DNA of 64,000 bases from Clostridia bacterium (GTDB lineage Bacteria; Bacillota; Clostridia; Oscillospirales; CAG-272): contig JAFTRY010000025.1 of NCBI GenBank assembly GCA_017462035.1, positions 1-64,000 of the forward strand, given 5' to 3'. The notes beneath the pieces were generated by a model. That model ran no database searches, was not told the DNA's origin, and saw only the letters and a list, made by a program, of their open reading frames with translations. Positions 33,870 through 42,137 of this stretch are shown here, in pieces. The position numbers and the translations under genes were made by a program. Numbering within the stretch: position 1 is the first letter of the stretch; the number at the start of each line of letters is the position of its first letter.

Positions 33870-35243
33870 TCAGCGAATGTTCCCCACGGTTCTGGGATAG
33901 AGGATCACGTCGCGGATATTGGACATACCGGTCACATACATAATAATCCGTTCAAATCCAAGACCAAAGCCCGAGTGAGGAACGGAACCGAACTTGCGAA
34001 GATCCAGATAGTCACTGTAATCGGCAAGATTCATACCTCTTGCCTCCATGGCAGCTACCAGCTTGTCATAATCCGCCTCACGCTCGGAGCATCCGATGAT
34101 CTCGCCTACACCGGGAACCAGCAAATCGGTAGCGGCAACGGTCTTGCCATCGGGGTTTTGCTTCATATAGAACGCCTTGATGTCCTTGGGGTAATTGGTC
34201 AAAAATACAGGCTTCTTATAGATCTCCTCGGTAATATACCGCTCGTGCTCGGTCTGGAGATCCAATCCCCATTCCACAGGATATTCAAAGGAAACACCCG
34301 ATGCCTTCAACTGCTCAATGGCAGTGGTATAGTCCACAATGGCGAACTCGTTATCCACCACGCTCTGTAGCTTCTCGCGTAAGCCCCTCTCAAATCTTTG
34401 CTCAAAGAAGGCAAGCTCCTCAGGGCACTTCTCCATCACGTCACGGATCACGTACTTGATCATCTCCTCGGCGATCTCGATGATGTCGGGAAGCTCCGCG
34501 AAGGCAACCTCAGGCTCAATGTGCCAGAACTCGGCAACGTGGCGGGGGGTATTGCTGTTCTCCGCACGGAAAGAGGGACCGAAGGTATAGATCTTGCCCA
34601 GCCCCATGGCGGCAACCTCACCCTCCAGCTGACCCGACACCGAAAGTCCGGCACGGCGACCGAAGAAGTCGTTGGCGTAGTACTCCTCCGCCGTCTTGTA
34701 ATCGGTATTGTAGCCCAGGGTGGTTACCTGGAATACCTCACCCGCTCCCTCGCAATCCGAGCCGGTGAGCAGGGGAGTGTTGATATAGGTATAGTGATTT
34801 TCTTGGAAGTAGCGGTGCAGTGCAGCCGCCATTACCGAACGAACCCGGAGCACCGCGTTAAAGGTGTTGGTACGGACACGGATATGAGGAATTTCACGGA
34901 GGGTCTCCAGCTTCTGGAACTTCTTCTGGAGAGGATAATCTGCGGGGCAGTCACCCAGTACCTCAATGGAGGATGCGTTAATTTCCACGCCCTCTCCCTT
35001 CAACCCCTCTACCACGTTTCCTACCACGCGCAAAGACGCGCCCAGATGTGTGGCGGCGGCAGGGACAGTCAGGGTCGCCTTGTCCACCACGATCTGCAAA
35101 TGATTGAGAGTCGTGCCATCGTTCAGTGCCAAGAACGCCATGTTCTTGGAGTCTCTCGCGGTTCTTACCCAACCGCAAACGGTTACTGCTTTTCCAACAT
35201 AGTCGCGGTTTTCCATCACGTCTCGCAAATCTACGTGCTTCAT
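33870..35243 (-). CDS. asnS: asparaginyl-tRNA synthetase
   Basis: 457 residues, class IIb. The N-terminal OB-fold anticodon domain (VTVCGWVRTARDSKNMAFLALNDG) is followed by the catalytic core with motif 2 (FRAENSNTPRHVAEFWHIEPE) and motif 3 (GFGLGFERIIMYVTG). Motif features and the partner asnA favour AsnS over AspS. It is the first gene behind the T-box leader. Confidence 0.96.
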   Translation of the reverse strand: MKHVDLRDVMENRDYVGKAVTVCGWVRTARDSKNMAFLALNDGTTLNHLQIVVDKATLTVPAAATHLGASLRVVGNVVEGLKGEGVEINASSIEVLGDCPADYPLQKKFQKLETLREIPHIRVRTNTFNAVLRVRSVMAAALHRYFQENHYTYINTPLLTGSDCEGAGEVFQVTTLGYNTDYKTAEEYYANDFFGRRAGLSVSGQLEGEVAAMGLGKIYTFGPSFRAENSNTPRHVAEFWHIEPEVAFAELPDIIEIAEEMIKYVIRDVMEKCPEELAFFEQRFERGLREKLQSVVDNEFAIVDYTTAIEQLKASGVSFEYPVEWGLDLQTEHERYITEEIYKKPVFLTNYPKDIKAFYMKQNPDGKTVAATDLLVPGVGEIIGCSEREADYDKLVAAMEARGMNLADYSDYLDLRKFGSVPHSGFGLGFERIIMYVTGMSNIRDVILYPRTVGNIR

Positions 35244-35289
35244 AACATACCTCTTTCTTCTTTCACTTTATTTCAGTGAGTTTTATTTT

Positions 35290-35572
35290 CTGATAACAAA
35301 AAACACAGTCCGCTCATCCCACATAGGACGAACGACTGTGTTCGCGGTACCACCTATCTTATTGCCCTTAAGCAATCTCTCTGCGTACTTCCCAAGCTTG
35401 GAAAGACCGTCACGGTAACGTGTGACACACGGCGCGCCTACTGTCTCTTCCGAGCGTTCAGCTTGCGGCTCCGAAGTGTTCTTCGCGGACCCTCTGCTAC
35501 GCGGCTCGCACCTTCCCGCGCTCTCTTGGAGTGACCCTGTCCGTTACTTTTCTTCCTCAACGCCTTTATACT
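35290..35572 (-). ncRNA. T-box leader (tRNA-Asn sensing)
   Basis: On the minus strand the T-box sequence AGGTGGTACCGCG lies at 35356-35344, followed by a terminator (AACACAGTC/GACTGTGTT with a T-run, 35342-35298). The T-box can pair instead with the acceptor end of uncharged tRNA to form the antiterminator. Stem I contains AGAGAGC and GGTGCGAG-type conserved blocks. AAC at 35480-35478, followed by A, is the likely specifier codon for Asn, matching the asnS-asnA operon downstream. The specifier assignment is from the sequence context and was not folded computationally. Confidence 0.92.
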
Positions 35573-35577
35573 TTAAT

Positions 35578-35606
35578 AGTATAATCCATTTTATCCCGCT
35601 TGTCAA
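35578..35606 (-). promoter_or_regulatory. promoter of the T-box/asnS-asnA operon
   Basis: Minus-strand TTGACA (35606-35601), 17-nt spacer and TATACT (35583-35578). Confidence 0.85.
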
Positions 35607-35619
35607 GAGAAATTTCAAA

Positions 35620-35657
35620 AAAGAAGCCGCCGCGGAAAAAGTTTTTTCGCGGCGGCA
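35620..35657 (-). terminator. terminator of purC
   Basis: GCCGCCGCG/CGCGGCGGC stem (35626-35634 with 35648-35656) right after the purC stop; a T-run follows on the minus strand. Confidence 0.9.
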
Positions 35658-35662
35658 AAAAC

Positions 35663-36361
35663 TCAGCGGTTCAGAATCAGCTTGGTCAGCTCAACAGGAT
35701 CCACGATCTTGCCGTCCTTGTAGACGCGCATGTTACCCGACGCGATCTCGTCAATGAGGATCACCTCGCCGTTGTTGTAGCCAAACTCGAACTTAATGTC
35801 CCACAGGTCCAGTCCGATGGACTTCAGGTCATCCGCTACGATCTTGGTGATCTTCAGCGTCTGCTCCTTCATGCTATCGAACATGGCGGGAGTCATAACG
35901 CCCAGGGCAGCCAATCCCTCGCCGGTAACCAGCGGGTCGCCCTTCTCGTCATTCTTGAAGGTGCACTCCACATATCCTCCCTCCAAAACCGTTCCGTCCT
36001 TAATGTACTCGCCATAGCGGCGGATAAAGCTGCCGGTAGCTACCAAACGGCAGATCACCTCCAGTCCATTTCCGCCCTGTGCCTTACCGAAGCACTCCGC
36101 AGGAAGGACCTCCATGGTTGCCTCCTCGAGATTTGCGCTTACGTAGTGCGTCTTGATGCCCGCCTGCTTCAACAGCTCGAAATAGTGGATCGAAGTTTCC
36201 AGGTTTGCACGCCCGATTCCCTCAATAGTAAGACCGACCGCATTCTCGCCGGGATCAAATACGCCATCCTTACCGGTACAATCGTCCTTGAATTTCAGCA
36301 GAACATTGCCGTTATCCAACGCATATACGTCTTTGGTTTTGCCTTCATAAAGCTTTTTCAT
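35663..36361 (-). CDS. purC: SAICAR synthetase
   Basis: 232 residues, normal length for PurC, which condenses CAIR with aspartate in purine synthesis. Conserved segments include [42 protein letters not shown] and [13 protein letters not shown]. It is a single gene with its own promoter and terminator, not in a pur operon. No purine riboswitch was found in front of it. Confidence 0.95.
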   Translation of the reverse strand: MKKLYEGKTKDVYALDNGNVLLKFKDDCTGKDGVFDPGENAVGLTIEGIGRANLETSIHYFELLKQAGIKTHYVSANLEEATMEVLPAECFGKAQGGNGLEVICRLVATGSFIRRYGEYIKDGTVLEGGYVECTFKNDEKGDPLVTGEGLAALGVMTPAMFDSMKEQTLKITKIVADDLKSIGLDLWDIKFEFGYNNGEVILIDEIASGNMRVYKDGKIVDPVELTKLILNR

Positions 36362-36406
36362 TTTGAAATGCTCCTTTGCTTTTTGGAAATAAAAAGATCA
36401 GGTATT

Positions 36407-36435
36407 ATTGTACCACTAAATCGCGAATTTGTACA
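36407..36435 (-). promoter_or_regulatory. probable promoter of purC
   Basis: Minus-strand TGTACA (36435-36430), 17-nt spacer, TACAAT (36412-36407). The rest of the 36362-36549 gap is A/T-rich and holds a TGTCGAA heptamer (36491-36497); nothing else was recognised. Confidence 0.6.
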
Positions 36436-36549
36436 GTACTTTTTTGGAAAAAATTGATTTTTTTTGAGAAAAAGAGCAGAAAGCACTCCTTGTCGAAATG
36501 GAATCTTTCGAGAAATCAGAGTTTTTGACTCAGAAATATAGAAAGAAAG

Positions 36550-36578
36550 TTGACAAAAGGCGCAAATTATGGTATGAT
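36550..36578 (+). promoter_or_regulatory. promoter of the rfbH-like gene
   Basis: TTGACA (36550-36555), 17-nt spacer, TATGAT (36573-36578). The ~100-nt leader that follows contains a hairpin GCGCAAAAT/ATTTTGCGC with a CGGG loop (36592-36613). Confidence 0.78.
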
Positions 36579-36683
36579 AAATTGTAAATGTGCGCAAAAT
36601 CGGGATTTTGCGCCATGATTTCGCAAATACTAAGATTGATCGCTTACATTTGGATCAACGAAACAAAGGAGAGAAACATTCTT

Positions 36684-38024
36684 ATGCCGATTCAAGCCTG
36701 TAACGAACGTGAAGAAAGAGAACAGATCCTCCAGCAGGTAAAGGAATACTGCAAAAAATATCACACCAAGGAACCTTATCGGGAGGGAGATCGGATCCCC
36801 TACGCCTCCCGTGTATACGACAGTGAGGAAATGTGCAATCTGGTAGACAGTGCCCTGGAATTCTGGCTGACCTCGGGGCGCTACACGGACCGGTTTGAGA
36901 AGGAGTTTGCCGAGTACCTCGGCGTTCGCTTCTGTAGCCTGGTCAACTCCGGCTCCTCCGCGAACCTTCTCGCCTTTATGACCCTCACCTCTCCCCTCTT
37001 GGGCGACAGAGCAGTAAAACGGGGCGATGAGGTGATTACCGTTGCCGCCGGCTTCCCCACCACCGTAACTCCCTATATTCAGTACGGTGCCATTCCTGTG
37101 TTCGTGGATGTGACCATTCCTCAATACAATATTGACGTATCCAAGCTGGAAGCGGCTTACTCCCCCAAGACCAAGGCGGTCATGATCGCCCACACCTTGG
37201 GAAATCCCTTTGATTTGAAGGCAGTGAAGGAATTTTGTGACCGCCACAGTCTGTGGCTCATTGAGGACAACTGCGATGCCCTTGGCTCGGAGTACACCAT
37301 TGATGGTGTCACTCACAAGACCGGTACCGTGGGCGACATCGGAACCAGCAGCTTTTATCCTCCCCACCATATGACCATGGGTGAGGGCGGTGCCGTGTAT
37401 ACCGACAATCCCCTTCTTTCCAAGATCGCCCGCTCCATCCGAGACTGGGGACGGGATTGCGTCTGCCCCTCGGGTATGGACAATCTGTGCCAGCATCGGT
37501 TTGACCGTCAGTACGGAGAACTGCCCTTGGGCTACGACCACAAGTATGTATACTCCCATTTCGGATACAATCTGAAAGCCACGGATATGCAAGCTGCCAT
37601 CGGTTGCGCCCAGTTAAAGAAATTCCCCTCCTTCGTGGAGCGACGTCGCCACAACTTCGATTATCTGAAGAAAGCACTTGCTCCCGCGGAGGATAAGCTG
37701 ATTCTCCCCGTTGCCGCAGAAAACTCTAACCCCTCCTGGTTTGGCTTCCTGCTGACCTGCCGCGAGGGTGTGAGCCGGGAAAAGGTAGTCGGCTATATCG
37801 AAGAAAAAGGCATACAAACCCGTATGCTCTTTGCCGGCAATCTGACCAAGCATCCCTGCTTTGACGAAATGCGCAGATCCGGTGAAGGCTACCGTGTGGT
37901 AGGTACGTTGGAGCAGACCGACCGGATCATGTCCGATACCTTCTGGATCGGTGTGTATCCCGGCATGACCGATGAAATGCTGGACTATATGGCAAAGACC
38001 GTCATCGAAGCGGTAAACCTGTAA
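36684..38024 (+). CDS. rfbH: RfbH-type CDP-4-keto-6-deoxyglucose 3-dehydratase (E1-like)
   Basis: 446 residues from the ATG at 36684 (AAAGGAG upstream). It has the DegT/DnrJ aminotransferase fold, but the PLP-binding lysine is replaced by His (His228 in SSFYPPHHMTMGEGG), the hallmark of E1 dehydratases. These use PMP and a [2Fe-2S] cluster to remove the C3 hydroxyl of CDP-4-keto-6-deoxyglucose. Cluster ligands are visible as Cys197, Cys259, Cys261 and Cys269 (EDNCDALGSEY; DCVCPSGMDNLC). It is followed by a ThDP enzyme gene. The E3 reductase and CDP-glucose genes are not in the window. Confidence 0.88.
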   Translation: MPIQACNEREEREQILQQVKEYCKKYHTKEPYREGDRIPYASRVYDSEEMCNLVDSALEFWLTSGRYTDRFEKEFAEYLGVRFCSLVNSGSSANLLAFMTLTSPLLGDRAVKRGDEVITVAAGFPTTVTPYIQYGAIPVFVDVTIPQYNIDVSKLEAAYSPKTKAVMIAHTLGNPFDLKAVKEFCDRHSLWLIEDNCDALGSEYTIDGVTHKTGTVGDIGTSSFYPPHHMTMGEGGAVYTDNPLLSKIARSIRDWGRDCVCPSGMDNLCQHRFDRQYGELPLGYDHKYVYSHFGYNLKATDMQAAIGCAQLKKFPSFVERRRHNFDYLKKALAPAEDKLILPVAAENSNPSWFGFLLTCREGVSREKVVGYIEEKGIQTRMLFAGNLTKHPCFDEMRRSGEGYRVVGTLEQTDRIMSDTFWIGVYPGMTDEMLDYMAKTVIEAVNL

Positions 38025-38030
38025 CACGCA

Positions 38031-38066
38031 AAAAGCCCCTTTCCCCGCAAAGGGGCTTCTTCTTTG
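38031..38066 (+). terminator. hairpin between rfbH and the ThDP enzyme gene
   Basis: AAGCCCCTTT/AAAGGGGCTT stem followed by a T-rich stretch. It may partly terminate or stabilise the transcript; no new promoter is visible before the next gene, so read-through is likely. Confidence 0.75.
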
Positions 38067-38106
38067 ATCCTTTAAAAACAATTCTTTCAAGAGAAAGGAA
38101 GCTCTT

Positions 38107-39924
38107 ATGAAAATCAGACTTGCCGATTATGTAGCAGACTTTTTGGTCTCCCACGGCATTACCGACTGCTTTACCGTAACCGGAGGCGGCGCCATGCACC
38201 TCAACGACGCCTTAGGGCACAAGGAGGGTCTGCACTGTCTCTATAACCACCACGAGCAGGCATGCGCCATTGCCGCGGAGGCATACGCAAGGATTCACAA
38301 TAAAATTGCCGCCGTTTGCGTCACCACCGGTCCCGGCGGAACCAACGCCATTACCGGCGTGGTAGGCGGCTGGCTGGACTCCATCCCCATGCTGATTCTT
38401 TCAGGACAGGTACGGTACGACACCACCGCCCGCGGAATGGGGCTTGGCATCCGTGCCGGAGGAGACCAAGAATTTGACATTACCAAAGCCGTTGGCTGTA
38501 TGACCAAATATTCGGAGATGATCGAGGATCCACTCCGCATTCGTTACGCCCTGGAAAAGGCGTACCACTTGGCAACCACCGGACGTCCCGGTCCCTGCTG
38601 GCTGGATATTCCCTTGAATTTTCAAGGCATGACTATTGACACCGACGATCTGGTGGGCTACGACCCCGCGGAGGATGCCCCCGAGGCACCGATTCCCTCC
38701 GAGCAGATCATCGACACCGTCATAGAAAAGCTCAGGGCGGCAAAGCGCCCCGTCTTTTACGCCGGAAACGGTATTCGTTTGGCAGGTGCTTTTGAACTGT
38801 TCCGCGCCCTCCTTCCCAAGCTGAATATTCCCGTGGTTACCGGCTGGGATAATATTGACATGATGGCGGATGTCGATCCCCTGTATGTGGGACGAGGCGG
38901 CATGATGGGTGACAGACCCGGTAATTTTGCCGTCCAGAACGCCGACGTGATCCTGTCCGTGGGCAACCGACTGTCCATTCGCCAGGTCGGATACAACTGG
39001 AAGACCTGGGCAAGAGAGGCGTTTGTCATGATGGTTGACGTGGATGCTGAGGAGCTGAAAAAGCCAACCCTTCACGTGGAGCTTCCCATTCACGCCGACG
39101 CTAAGGAATTTCTCTCCGCCTTAGAGGCAAAACTCCCGCAAGAGGGAGTTCTTTGCGCCGAGAGCGGATGGCAGCAAACCTGTCGGGATTGGAAGCGGGA
39201 TTACCCCGTGGTATTGGAACGCCACAAAAGCGCGGAAGGACTCGCCAACCCCTATGCCTTTATTCACGCCCTGTCCTCCCGTTTGCCTGAGAACTACACC
39301 ACGGTAGTCGGCAACGGAACTGCCTGCGTGGTAGGGAGTCACGGCTATGTAATCAAAGAGGGACAGCGGTTTATTATCAACTCCGCCGTTGCCTCCATGG
39401 GCTATGATCTACCCGCCGCTATCGGTGTGTGCACCGCGTTGGGAAAGAAGGAGATCGTATGTATCTCGGGAGACGGAAGCATTCAAATGAATCTTCAAGA
39501 GCTCCAGACCATTCTGACCAATCGCCTCCCCATCAAGATCTTCGTCATCAACAACGAGGGCTACCACTCCATCCGCCAGACCCAAACCAATATTTTCGGA
39601 CATCACACCAAGGTGGGTATCGGTCCCGAAAGTGGAGACCTGTCCTTCCCCTCCCTGGAACGCCTGGCTTGGGCGTACGGATATCCCTATCGCGCTTGCC
39701 GCTCCAACCGAGAGATCGAGGACTTACTGGACACCGTATTTGATACCGAGGGTGCATTCCTCGCTGAGGTCTTTGTAGACCCCGGACAGCTTTTTGAGCC
39801 CAAGAGTGCCACCAAGCGGCTGGAGGACGGAAGCCTGTTTAGTCCCCCGCTGGAGGATCTGGCTCCCTTCCTGGATCGAGACGAGCTAAAAAAAATCATG
39901 AAGATCCCCATGCTCGAAGAATAA
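38107..39924 (+). CDS. ThDP-dependent enzyme, acetolactate-synthase/YerE-like
   Basis: 605 residues with the three-domain acetolactate synthase layout. Glu50 in LYNHHEQACA is the conserved cofactor-activating Glu. The diphosphate/Mg motif runs from Gly455-Asp456 (SGDGSIQMNLQELQT) to the NN pair of IFVINNEGYHS. Directly after an RfbH-type dehydratase, it resembles the arrangement of YerE, the ThDP enzyme that adds a two-carbon unit from pyruvate to C4 of a 3,6-dideoxy-4-keto-hexose in yersiniose synthesis. That role is an inference from pairing. Ordinary acetolactate synthase is unlikely because no small subunit or ilv genes are near. Confidence 0.75.
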   Translation: MKIRLADYVADFLVSHGITDCFTVTGGGAMHLNDALGHKEGLHCLYNHHEQACAIAAEAYARIHNKIAAVCVTTGPGGTNAITGVVGGWLDSIPMLILSGQVRYDTTARGMGLGIRAGGDQEFDITKAVGCMTKYSEMIEDPLRIRYALEKAYHLATTGRPGPCWLDIPLNFQGMTIDTDDLVGYDPAEDAPEAPIPSEQIIDTVIEKLRAAKRPVFYAGNGIRLAGAFELFRALLPKLNIPVVTGWDNIDMMADVDPLYVGRGGMMGDRPGNFAVQNADVILSVGNRLSIRQVGYNWKTWAREAFVMMVDVDAEELKKPTLHVELPIHADAKEFLSALEAKLPQEGVLCAESGWQQTCRDWKRDYPVVLERHKSAEGLANPYAFIHALSSRLPENYTTVVGNGTACVVGSHGYVIKEGQRFIINSAVASMGYDLPAAIGVCTALGKKEIVCISGDGSIQMNLQELQTILTNRLPIKIFVINNEGYHSIRQTQTNIFGHHTKVGIGPESGDLSFPSLERLAWAYGYPYRACRSNREIEDLLDTVFDTEGAFLAEVFVDPGQLFEPKSATKRLEDGSLFSPPLEDLAPFLDRDELKKIMKIPMLEE

Positions 39925-39942
39925 CTCAGAAAACATCCCCTT

Positions 39943-39980
39943 GCCCGATGGAATGTACCCATTCCATCGGGCTACATTTA
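39943..39980 (+). terminator. probable terminator after the ThDP enzyme gene
   Basis: GCCCGATGGAAT (39943-39954) pairs perfectly with ATTCCATCGGGC (39961-39972); the T-tract after it is weak. Confidence 0.75.
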
Positions 39981-40040
39981 TACCCTCAACCGGCCTCCCC
40001 CAAGTTTTTTTCAAATTTTTCAATTTTTTTTGGTTTTTAC

Positions 40041-40069
40041 TTGCCATGCCTATCATTTTGTGCTATAAT
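40041..40069 (+). promoter_or_regulatory. promoter of the isomerase/epimerase gene
   Basis: TTGCCA (40041-40046), 17-nt spacer, TATAAT (40064-40069). A second, weaker TTGACA follows at 40073. Confidence 0.72.
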
Positions 40070-40114
40070 TCACTTGACAAATTTCATAATTCAGTATATT
40101 AGAGGAGGTTCTCC

Positions 40115-40876
40115 ATGAATTACGGATTACAGTTGTACAGTGTGCGGGATATTACCGAAAAGGACTTTGAGAAAGCCTTAAAGCAGGTTGCCGAAATGGG
40201 CTATACCTTGGTGGAATCGGCTGGTTTTTTGGGGCACAAGGCAGAAGACGTAAAGGCAATGCTGGAGCATTACGGCTTGACTCTTTGCAGTACTCACACC
40301 GACTTTCAACAGACCTTTGAACGCTTTGACAAGATTCTGGACTACCATAAAAAAGTAGGATGCTCAAACCTGATTCTGCCCAGTACTCTTCTTGCTACCA
40401 AGGAAGGCTTGGATTATTCGATCGCCTGCATCAATCGCTTCCAGCCCATACTGGAGTCCGAGGGAATCCGCCTCCATTATCACAATCACCACCGTGAGTT
40501 TCTTCCCAACCGGGATGGGCTGATCCCCATCGAGGAGATGGCAAAGAGAACCAACGTCAACTTTGAACTGGACACCTTCTGGGTCTTTGAGGCAGGTCTT
40601 AGTCCCACAGAGGTGATGGATCGATACCGTGACCGTGTATCCTTTATCCACTTGAAGGATGGGATCCCCTCCCGGATCCTTGGAAACCTCCCCGGCTATG
40701 CTAAGGGCACCTCGCTGGGACAGGGCATGGCTCCCATTGAGGAGGTCCGCCGCCTGGCAATTGAAAGAGGGCTGACCGTCGTTGTGGAAAGCGAGGGGCT
40801 GGATCCTACCGGTCCGGAAGAAGCCAAGCGTTGCATTGATTACTTAAAGGCACTGGACGCAAGGGACGGTATTTGA
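40115..40876 (+). CDS. sugar phosphate isomerase/epimerase (xylose isomerase-like TIM barrel)
   Basis: 253 residues. The opening NYGLQLYSVRD, HYHNHHREF and FELDTFWVFEAG segments and the C-terminal VVESEGLDP carry the metal-binding Glu/Asp/His pattern of AP-endonuclease-2-type TIM barrels (PF01261). Such enzymes isomerise or epimerise sugars or act as inosose dehydratases. AGGAGG precedes the ATG. It is possibly followed by the AI-2E permease gene in one transcript (82 nt gap). The substrate is unknown. Confidence 0.85.
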   Translation: MNYGLQLYSVRDITEKDFEKALKQVAEMGYTLVESAGFLGHKAEDVKAMLEHYGLTLCSTHTDFQQTFERFDKILDYHKKVGCSNLILPSTLLATKEGLDYSIACINRFQPILESEGIRLHYHNHHREFLPNRDGLIPIEEMAKRTNVNFELDTFWVFEAGLSPTEVMDRYRDRVSFIHLKDGIPSRILGNLPGYAKGTSLGQGMAPIEEVRRLAIERGLTVVVESEGLDPTGPEEAKRCIDYLKALDARDGI

Positions 40877-40958
40877 TCCGCAGATACTCAACGGTACGGA
40901 TAAATCCGGTCCGTCTTCTTCATCCTCCCAATTCAACCACCGAAATGAAAGGCAATTT

Positions 40959-42071
40959 ATGAACCAAAAAAAATTTCTTCCCGTCTTTCTGGCATTGGCG
41001 ATCCTTTTCGTCGTACTGTTTTTACTTTGCAATATCACGTCTATTTTTGACGTGTTTCAGGTGATCCTGTCCGCCCTGTTACCCGTGATCGTGGGGCTTT
41101 GCATAGCCTTTGTTCTCAATTTACTGCTCCGCCCCTTGGAGCATCTGTGGAATCGGATCTTTCGCATGAAGTTTCGCCGTGCCCGAAGACCGATCTGTCT
41201 GATCCTGACGCTTTTGATCGTCTTTCTCTGTATCTATGCGCTGTTGGTCGCAATCATCCCTCAGCTGGTTCGTACAGTCATGGAGCTGATCAAAGAGATT
41301 CCGAGTTATGTAACAACGATCCAGGGCTGGTACGCCTCCCTCTCCGAGAATATGGCTCAAAAGGGTGTATCTCTTCCCGCGCTGGAGGTAGACACCGCCC
41401 AAGTCACCGCATTCGTCGCTCAATTCTTAGAGCAAAACGGAGGGGACATTCTGAATCTGACCATTAGCCTGGCAGGTTCTCTGTTCTCCTTTGTGTTTGA
41501 CACGGTGCTCGCCGTGGTTTTGGCAATTTACATTCTGGCACAAAAGCGTTCTCTTGGTGCCAGGGTCAAGAAGCTGATGCACGCAATCTTTTCCGACCGG
41601 CATGCCGACCAGATTACCCGCCTTGCCTATACCAGCGAGCGGATCTTTGCCAAATTCATTTCCGGTCAGCTTACGGAAGCATTGATCATTGGCTCTCTCT
41701 GCTTTTTGGGGATGCTGATTTTCAGAATGCCTTACCCTCTTCTGATCTCCGTGCTGGTGGGTGTCACCGCTCTGATCCCAATTTTTGGCGCGTTCATCGG
41801 AACCGGCATAGGTGCCTTCCTGATTCTTTTGAAGGATCCCATGCAAGCGGTTTGGTTTGTAATCTTCATTCTCATCCTGCAACAAATCGAGGGGAATCTC
41901 ATCTATCCCAAGGTAGTAGGAAAATCAGTGGGGCTTCCCGGTGTTTGGGTTTTGATCGCGGTGACGGTGGGCAGCTCCTTCGGAATTGTGGGCATGCTGA
42001 TCAGCGTTCCCGTCTGCTCCTTGGTCTACTCTCTTTTGCGGGAATTCGTCAACCGCCGTCATGAGGAATAA
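40959..42071 (+). CDS. AI-2E family transporter
   Basis: 370 residues with about seven or eight membrane helices and the family segments YPLLISVLVGVTALIPIFGAFIGTGIGAFLILL and QQIEGNLIYPKVVGKSVGLPGVWVL (PF01594). Members export autoinducer-2 or act as Na+/H+ antiporters; which applies here cannot be told. A long perfect palindrome ends the transcript. Confidence 0.9.
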   Translation: MNQKKFLPVFLALAILFVVLFLLCNITSIFDVFQVILSALLPVIVGLCIAFVLNLLLRPLEHLWNRIFRMKFRRARRPICLILTLLIVFLCIYALLVAIIPQLVRTVMELIKEIPSYVTTIQGWYASLSENMAQKGVSLPALEVDTAQVTAFVAQFLEQNGGDILNLTISLAGSLFSFVFDTVLAVVLAIYILAQKRSLGARVKKLMHAIFSDRHADQITRLAYTSERIFAKFISGQLTEALIIGSLCFLGMLIFRMPYPLLISVLVGVTALIPIFGAFIGTGIGAFLILLKDPMQAVWFVIFILILQQIEGNLIYPKVVGKSVGLPGVWVLIAVTVGSSFGIVGMLISVPVCSLVYSLLREFVNRRHEE

Positions 42072-42096
42072 CGCCTCTTTCATATTACGGAAAATT

Positions 42097-42137
42097 AGCC
42101 ACCCGAAGGTCAAGCTTGACCTTCGGGTGGCTTTCAT
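42097..42137. terminator. bidirectional terminator, 36-nt perfect palindrome
   Basis: AGCCACCCGAAGGTCAAG pairs with its exact reverse complement (42097-42132) and a T-rich stretch follows. It separates the permease gene from the convergent spoIIE. The CCACCCGAAG stem recurs in three other hairpins of the window. Confidence 0.92.

Noticed and set aside
36362-36549. Purine riboswitch before purC
   Set aside because: No conserved three-way junction sequence was found; only a plain promoter is visible.
38107-39924. Housekeeping acetolactate synthase (ilvB)
   Set aside because: No small subunit or ilv/leu genes nearby, and it directly follows an RfbH-type dehydratase gene.
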